Positions 56,422 through 64,000 of a DNA stretch of 64,000 bases are shown piece by piece; the stretch's first letter is position 1, and each line of letters opens with the position of its first letter. The stretch is from Cylicocyclus nassatus (lineage: Eukaryota > Nematoda > Chromadorea > Rhabditida > Strongylidae). Location: NCBI GenBank assembly GCA_958299035.1, contig CATQJL010000112.1:15290880-15354879 (forward strand). The letters are read 5' to 3'. A program made the position numbers and the translations under genes. The notes under the pieces are model-generated. The model was not told where the DNA came from. It saw only the letters and a list, made by a program, of their open reading frames with translations, and did no database searches.

Positions 56422-59400
56422 ATGCGTCATTACCGGGTAGTCTCGTGCGCGCCTACGCTTTTTCGAAGGTTGTGCTCAGGGAAGTCGACCAGTCCGACTC
56501 CGATAATGGTACCCATTTTACCGCTGTCAAATTACCTTACTCTAGCCTTACCAGTAGGCTCCTCTTACTTCTTTCGTTGAAAGCAAGATTCTCAGCGCAC
56601 CTGCACGCAAAATTGTGCTTGCTAGGTGGCTGCTCGTTGCAGTTCTGTCAGCAGCGCGTACTAATTGTCTCGCAGTAAAAGTGTAGAGCGAGACTTTTTC
56701 ACGATTCTATCGATCAGAACAATTTCGGAGAGCGAAATTACTTCGCTTTAAACTGGTTTTACACTTTCATACGTGTATTTCCGTTTCAGCTATTTACGCC
56801 GAGACGGATTACTGGTTTCACCTTCCAACGTTTCGCGAATTATTCACCTACCGTATCCGATTCACCGTCGTCTTCACAAGATGACATGATACCTGGTGTA
56901 AGCATGTTGAAGCGGATTGTCAGTGATCTTGAAGCGACTGGGATAAAGTTTATCTTGCCCACGTCAGATCCTGAGGCGATGCAGAGTTTGGCACAACCAT
57001 TAAAATCTCTTGGAGCCGTTGGTAGGCCCATCTATGTTGATTTATGGATCGACTGAAATACTCATTGTTCAGGTGTAAAGCCTGAGTTTCTAGTGGATGC
57101 TTGCGTAAAAAACCCCAGCTTGCTCCGTAATCTCACCACGAAGGGAGAGGAAGCGTGGCAGGTGCTGATCTTATATCCTTTGTGAGATTGTTATTCGGAT
57201 AGAAGTTGAAGGTTTTCAGCAGCTGTAGGACTGCAACAAGTGAATTGCAATAATGTATTGAATTACTATCTTGCGCATTTTCGCCAGAACTTATTAGTTT
57301 TCGGCTGCAATTTTTTGGTAATCTTTAATTTTTACCTGCTTGTATCTTAGAAATAGCTCGGTTCCCAAATAATAATCAGGGTTTGCGAGAATGTGAAGGT
57401 CTCATCTATGCGTTATAGTGTTCATATCGTTATTTTTCTGTCGATGTCGAGTACCTAGAGCTTTTGGATCTGGTATCCTCCCCTTTCCCTGCCATTTCCC
57501 ACGAAAATTTTCAGTTTAAATTGGGGAGCGTATAGGAGGCTAACTTTCTACTATTAGAATTTTTATGTGAAAGCAAGTCAATTTACCTGTCATTTTGAAA
57601 TATTGCTTGGGTTATTGGCTTACAGTGAATTCAGGACTAGTATACTAGCTCGCCGTTATTATCCCCTCCCACGTATAATAGGCATAGTAATCCCCCTCCC
57701 CTTCCCCATGATGCAGTCTGCAGCGGTTGTTTCATTTCTAGCAGCATATAATGCAAAACGCTTGTAGTGCCCTCCCTCTCCTGGGTAAGCTATCTCATAC
57801 GGATTTACCGCGGAGTATCATACTGTAGCTTTGGCAGCGATCCAATCGCAATAGCGTAGTGTACTGCGAAATAGTCACAGTCACGGCTTTCATTAACCTA
57901 GCAAAAAGATGGAGAGGATTCTATGTTCGGAGCAAACTCAAACCGTGTTCCGATCAACAAGGGTAAGAAGATTTCTGCCATTTAGGCTTCATTCAGGTGC
58001 TGTGGTGACACTTTTTGATCTAACAAGGTTGATCAAACATCTAACGATCCCAACTTAAGGTGGCGAACTGGAATGAACCGCATACCATTAGATGCGTCTT
58101 GATGAGCTGATTCCAAATCTGTCTTCCATATCTGCGACAACGTTATCTGCAAAAAGTTATGAGCGATTGAAAATGTGAAGTTATCGGGGTTTCAATGCAT
58201 AATATGCTTTAAAATTCAACTTGGAAGTGCACGACTAGCATGATATTGAGTGTACTGATTCCAGGGAATGCTCAGATTTTAAAGAAACACAGATGAGTGT
58301 TTTTGAACAGCTAAAAAGCAACTCAAAGTTCTTTGGTAAGAGCTATGAGCAATGAAAAGTCCAAATTTGGCAAATGTACAGCGCCATACCTTAAACCGAA
58401 AATTAGTTGTTCAAAAACACTTATCTGTGTTTCTTTAGAATCTGAGCGTTCCCCGGAATCAGTATACTCAACATCATGCTAGTCGTGCACTTCCAAATTG
58501 GATTTTAAAGCATATTATGCATTAAAACCTCGATAACATTTTCAACCGCTCATAACTTTTTGCAGATAACGTTGTCGCAGATATGAAAGACAGATTTGGA
58601 ATCAGCTCATCAAGACGCATCTAATGGTATGCGGTTCATTCCAATTCGCCACCTTAAGTTGGGATCGTTTCCTTGTAAGACATGCTGAAAGGACTAGTTC
58701 ATTGTACATTTCTGATTTCATGCAAGTAGTCTTTTACTTTTTGGACCATCGCAGGCGGCTTCTCTTCTGATGTGGGTAAGAGGAAGCCAGGAGCAGAATT
58801 GAGGTTATGTTGGACACAATATGTCAATGATGTGTACAGGCGATTCATGGCACGCAAAGACTTCGGAAGTATCGGCGTCTCTCTCATCGAGCGCTCTTTC
58901 GTTTCTCTTACCGTCTGCTGTCTCTCCCATGCTCGAACTATTTTTGGTCGGACGCAACGGCCCAGTCTTTACGTATCGTGAATCGTGATAGCTTTTTAGA
59001 GCGGCAGAATACGCTTCAGTACGGGGCAGCTACTTAGGGGATCAGAGTACGAGGGAAATTTCTTGTCTGCAAACTTTACTGGTCTACAGGACTAGTTTGA
59101 AATGCTTGTTGAGTGCTCCAATTACGCATTCCCGAAGAAAACTATGATCTTAGAAATGTTCAAGTCTGTTATGCAGGTTTCTAGGAGTAGGTTGATGTGA
59201 TTGCTGTGACAGTGAGAGAATTACGCTATCTCAAGCACATTACTCGATTTATTTGAGAACTTGGTTGTTTCAGATAGTCAACATGCTCGTGGAATCATGT
59301 GGGATGACTTATGAAGATGCATTACGAATGTTTGCTGGGTTAGTTTCATTGTTATTTGTCGTTTTTCTATCCACTCTATTTTTCGCATCTGCGGTGACGA

Positions 59401-62400
59401 ATAAAAGAATCATAAAAGTGCTCCGTTGACTGGACAGCATTTTTGAATTCGCTTGATTTTTTCCTTAAATATTCTTCATCTCATAGTATTATGGAGCATT
59501 TCTACGCCCACTTTTATGTTCAAGTGCTGTGTCTTGCCATCATTTTGAATTCACATACGTGATCTGCAATCTCTACTAAGCACTTGCATCAGAATTTTTT
59601 CGTTTTCGAAGTGGAGAGTGACAGTTTTGTAGACATGGTAAAAATCTTCTAGTATCTCCCAAAATTAATTTTTCGTGCTTTTTGAGGAGAGCCATTGTCT
59701 GTGATAGGCGCAAATTTTTACTTATTCTTGTAATCAAGAAGAGAAGGAAAAATGGTTTTTGCCTTTTTAGGAGCATCAAAAATTGTTTTTTATGCTATTC
59801 TAGTAGGTAATACTTGCGCATTATCTAGTGATTAACGTGTAGTAAACTAAACCTTTTTCGTTTTGCAGGAATAATGCAAAAAGACAAGGTATTCATGACA
59901 CGAGATTTTTTCTAACCATCTCGCTCGTACATTTTTTCTTACTACTCTGGTTTAGTCGTGAGCAAAGTATGCACCAAAGCAAATATCACTGATCCACCTT
60001 TTCATCGCTTTCCCATCAGGAAGTCTTACCACTACACCCGTCTATGTCGTAATGTCCACTTTGGTAATTCATCATAACAAAACTTCTTCGAACTTCTCTC
60101 TTATATGTTTTAGTCACATCGTAATATGATCACATAGCACATAAAGCAGTCTCGTGACGAGTTCCTTTTTGTGAGTAATTATGCTGGTAGTTAATGTGAA
60201 ATCTTAAAGATTCTGTGTACAAAAATTTCTGCAAAAATGTTTCGGTTTCACTCAACGAGCAGTTCTGGAACGCTACATGATCTGTTTTTTGAGCATTTTT
60301 GAAACTACTGTGGTACTCTTCTATCTCATTTTCGTTTTTGGAGTACGGTAGTGAAAACTGGTTTGCAAATATGGAAAGTACAATGTCGAAAGCATCAACG
60401 TTGAAGCGAGCTAATTTCTTCATAAATTGGAACCAGATTTCAAGAATCAAAGAAGAATTTGATGGTTTCGCGTAAAGCGCATGGCCAAATTGAAGAGAGG
60501 GCCAGTTGACTAGTGCCTTTCCTTCGTGATCCTACCGTATCTCTAGCTTGGACTTTTTGAGATTGAAAATTTTTTTCTTGTGGTTCTAGAAATTCTATCT
60601 CGACGAGCAATTTAGGTCCCAAGTTGCATCTCATATTTTTTTAGCCTTTACTTGTTGTAAAATTTTTTTGAGTTGCCAAATTTTCCAACGAAGGACTCGT
60701 TTTTCAGTCATTCTTTACCAGAAAATTTTTCTTCAGGTCGTGGATTTTTTCTTCTGTTAAAGCCACTTTGATGGTTGACTAAACCACTTTGGATCACCAC
60801 TGAGCTATCTTTCCTAGCAGTTTGATAACTCTCATATTCATTGTTCTTATTGTTAGCATCATCTTCCTAGTTTGGCCATCTATAGGAACTTATTTACAAT
60901 ACAAGAATTAGTTTATGAAGATTTCTTCCTTGCCCAGGAAACATTTGATTGTGATTTTTTGATTTTCCTAATCACTTAGAAATCATCAAATTAACTCCAG
61001 ACAGTCGAAGAAACAGCTTTTTTTGTGAAGGAGTAATTGGATTCACTTTTTCTTATTGCGTTTTACCACGCTTTCAAAGCTGGATAGGATATATTCACAA
61101 TTTGCCTTACTTTTTCATATTGAATCTGAATCCCACATGGTTTTCGTTGCTTGTCTCATAGCATCTTACGCTATGTGCCGTATTAGAGACGTATCTGGTT
61201 TTTTACTGGTGGGATGCCGCTAGGTATAATCGCTTAACTTCTCTTGGGTTGAGATTGCTAAAATGCAGTGTACCGCCAAACTAAGGTACCAGGCTTTGTA
61301 ATGGAAATCGTTACGGAGGCATTAAAGTATTTCTCAAGCTACAGTTTATTTGATTTACTCTCTGCCGAGCTTACTTGCTCATATCCTTGCTTCTGACCTC
61401 TTACCCACAACGTACCTCCTACCGTACTCGAAGATGCTGAATGGCTACTTTGGAATAGCACGGTCTGGGTTGAGTTCATAATTTGAATCTCTCGATCACG
61501 AATGCGCACATGAGCTGCAAATTGAGCAATGGCTTAGCTGAGGCCTTAGAATCGGTACCAGTAAGAAATCAAGGCAGCTGTTTGCGTGGACCTTAGAATA
61601 GTTGGCTGTTGTCTTACAAGAAAAGGAAGATTAGTTGAAGTGACCTTTTATTATGAGATGGATATTGCCTTGAAGGGTATGAGACGTTGATTCCAAATAC
61701 CTCCCTTATCTGCTGCGGATTTCTGCATGAGGAGTTACGAAAAATTTTTATGAGCAGTTTGCATGTGTAGCTAGGACAAAATCAGTCGTAACAATTTTTC
61801 TACGTCTTGAATAATTTTAGAGTTACTTTTACAACAAACATTCTTAGTTTAAACATATCCACTTGACTCTGCCACTTTGGAATACTAGGAAAAGTCAACG
61901 ATTGACTTTCCACTCCGATCATGCATTGTTTTTGCCCACTAAAACCTTTAAACTCCTTGCTTAGAAGCCCGCAGCAGGTAAGGGAGGTAGATTTAAAATC
62001 AGCGTTCCATACTCTTCAAGTCACTATACATCTCATACGGAAAGGTCACTTAGGCTTACCTTCCTCCCGTTGTTAGACAAAGCTGACTCTATGCTTTTCT
62101 TCTTCTTTTTTGCTTTCTTCTTTCTGCAACCAGTGCTGTCAACGTTTTTGCTTGACCTGATCTAAATACACAGAACATATTTAGGTACGGTGACGATCTG
62201 CTTGCTTGCTCTTCCCAAGGAGTGCAGTCACGAGCCGATGTGCTCATCACATGTGGAGTAAAAGCTGGTCGAGGTGTTGGACGTGTTGTTCGAAAATGTC
62301 CGGCCATATTATTTGCTCGAGATCCTTCAGAGATGAGCAAAGTGGCTGAAGCATTGGGTGGATTTTTCTCGAGAAAGGAGGTAGAATGGTGCGAATCAAA

Positions 62401-63516
62401 CCCCATTGCGTCAGATAATCTGATCTTCAGATGACCGCCATTGTGCAAAATGTTCCTGAAGTTTTACTCAAGAATATCGAAGAGCTTGAAGAGAAATACG
62501 AGTACATCTTCTTTCAGGTACTCAAAATTCAAGCACCTTGAGTGTTTTTGTTTTGTGTATGCTTTCAGATGTGCATCGAAGGAGAAGAATTCAAAGAGTG
62601 TAAAAACTGGCCTATTATGAATTTGGAAGAGATAATGACACGACATGAATTCTTATTAAAGACGGGAAAGTATATGACACCCGATCCGAAACATCCTCAG
62701 AAGAAAATGGTAAGTTGAAGTAGACATTCGGCAGTAGCGGTAAGTAAGCGAAAGCGAAATTCTTTTCGTTAAAGGGGGAGGGGGGGGGGGGGAGAAGCGC
62801 AGCTTTTTTTTCGAATAAAGAGTTATGGCGTTGGCCACCTCTTCCATGATATTGGCATGTCTTCCAAAAATAAGGGGTCTAAAATGTTGAAATTTTAAGA
62901 GAAGGGAGCCGCGAAATTTCATAAGGCTATATGCATTCTCAAAAATTTCTAAAAACATTGATTCTTCGCAAGCGTTACAAGTCATTTATGCAGTTTTTTG
63001 AGCTCATGTACGCTACCTTCAAAAGATCTGCCGCCCTCCCCCCGTCAATCTGCCACTGGCATTCGTTTTTTTTTTGAGTGGGGGGAGGGAGGGAAGTAGG
63101 GGCTGTGGAAGTGGTACCTAAAGTTCTCTCTCGTGTTTTTTCTTATGTTTAGGGAAATTTTTTTCTCACACTTTCAATCTTCAGGGAAATCCTCGGTTAC
63201 ATCAGATTCTGGACTCAAACGATGATCATTTTGCGACACAGGTATTGCTTCTTTTTCTCTAGATTCAAATTGCTCGCACTTCTTTTCACACTTTTTTGTT
63301 CGCTCGCTAATTTCTTATGCACAGGTTGCCGGTGTGACAAAAGAGGAATGGGCAATTTATCGTGCATTTGCTGAGAAAATTTCCAAGCGTTCGGATAAGG
63401 AACGCCCATATGAGAGAGTGAAACCATCGTTGAGAAAAGCCTATGAGCGACGGAGGAAAGAGGCAAAACCCACGGAAGATTATGTTTTTGACGTATCGGC
63501 GTCGACGGGTGGCTGA
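56422..63516 (+). CDS. Mitochondrial mTERF-family protein (MTERF4-like)
   Basis: Eleven exons give 406 residues: 56422-56508, 56790-57021, 57073-57161, 59274-59338, 59869-59888, 60020-60063, 62174-62380, 62431-62517, 62569-62709, 63185-63241 and 63325-63516. The N-terminus (MRHYRVVSCAPTLFRRLCSG) looks like a mitochondrial presequence. The remainder has leucine-rich helical mTERF repeats, for example DVLITCGVKAGRGVGRVVRK, TAIVQNVPEVLLKNIEELEE and IMTRHEFLLKTGKY. MTERF4 directs a ribosomal RNA methyltransferase to the mitochondrial large subunit; that role is inferred from family resemblance. The 20-base exon 5 and 44-base exon 6 are the least certain part, chosen because they alone keep the frame open to the acceptor at 62173. 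It lies downstream of unc-101 on the same strand. Confidence 0.85.
58044..58669. mobile_element. Foldback MITE in mTERF intron 3
   Basis: The ends read ACGATCCCAACTTAAGGTGG and its complement. The arms are about 260 bases each with high identity, around a centre near 58360. No target duplication is obvious. It sits inside the 2.1-kb third intron and does not disturb any exon. Confidence 0.88.
60070..62165. other. Long intron 6 of the mTERF gene
   Basis: About 2.1 kb with no additional exon that I can support and no clear transposon ends. A 106-codon minus-strand frame (60130-60450) shows no motif. Confidence 0.5.
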
Positions 63517-64000
63517 AGAAGGCTTCGTTGTAAAAAATAGTTGTTGTTTTGTTAGAAGTTGAATAGATTGCTGTTTGTATATTTTGTTTACAGTTATACC
63601 GTTGACAGTCATTATACGAGGTCTTGGCAGCGCTAAATAGTACTTTTCTATTGCTTGTTGCATTTTTTGGGTTTATTTACCCTACGATTTTGTTCGCACA
63701 TCTCTTTAGTGATGTCTTTGCACCTTTCAATTCTATAGGTTTTTAGGCTGTTACCTGTAGTTAGGTTTGTAGTGGAAATCGCTGGGAATGTGAAGTGACA
63801 AGTACAGGTACGAGTACTCTTAAACACATTTCAATGGCTCTGTTGTTCTACCGTACTCTCTTAAGAGTTTTTGATTTTTAGTTTCGGTCTCACTTCGATG
63901 CATCACAACTTATATCCATACAATGAGGCCAATAACAACACTGTCAATGACAATGTCGTAGAGGTTGGTGAACTTAGCAGCTTAATAATCATTTTTAGCC
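63517..64000 (+). other. Region downstream of mTERF gene
   Basis: Presumed 3' UTR followed by non-coding DNA to the window end. No canonical AATAAA close to the stop and no further exon recognised. Confidence 0.45.

Noticed and set aside
62381..62430. Reading through the 50-base gap in the mTERF gene as coding
   Set aside because: The frame stops at TGA; treating it as a 50-base GT-AG intron restores a typical mTERF helix sequence.

Overview
This is eukaryotic nuclear DNA from a nematode, most likely a clade V (strongylid, hookworm-like) parasite. The evidence is an AP-1 mu chain with the length and character of C. elegans UNC-101, candidate spliced-leader acceptors just upstream of start codons, GT-AG introns from 50 bp to over 2 kb, and a dense load of nematode-type transposons. 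The species call is inference. All gene models were spliced by hand from the sequence, and every internal junction was checked for reading-frame phase.

The left half (1-26,800) is almost entirely repeats: foldback elements, Harbinger-like, mariner/Tc1-like and hAT-like MITEs, a broken CR1-like LINE on the minus strand (14.1-17.0 kb), two abutting mariner-ended foldback elements (17.0-19.35 kb), a GC-rich broken Upf1-like helicase (20.5-22.35 kb), and Penelope-like remains (23.2-25.24 kb) with an inverted pair of hammerhead-ribozyme-like motifs. The only intact gene here is a small three-exon saposin-like gene (10.13-10.65 kb).

From 27.2 to 30.0 kb a 12-exon SLC17-like transporter lies on the minus strand. 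The stretch 30-41.8 kb is gene-poor with several MITEs. At 41.8-44.2 kb there is a decayed LTR-retrotransposon-like unit with one unrecognised ORF and a CTGCAG-rich repeat cluster.

The right end holds three conserved housekeeping genes. A minus-strand cytosolic aminopeptidase P gene (15 exons, 615 aa) has a second, diverged copy of its first coding exon. A divergent plus-strand pair follows: unc-101-like AP-1 mu (10 exons, 422 aa) and an mTERF-family mitochondrial gene (11 exons, 406 aa), 621 bp apart with a candidate trans-splice site at the second start codon, so possibly an operon. The transporter acts in membrane solute transport, the peptidase in cytosolic peptide turnover, AP-1 mu in clathrin sorting and mTERF in mitochondrial expression. 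They share no pathway, so their proximity looks like conserved synteny or co-transcription rather than a functional cluster.
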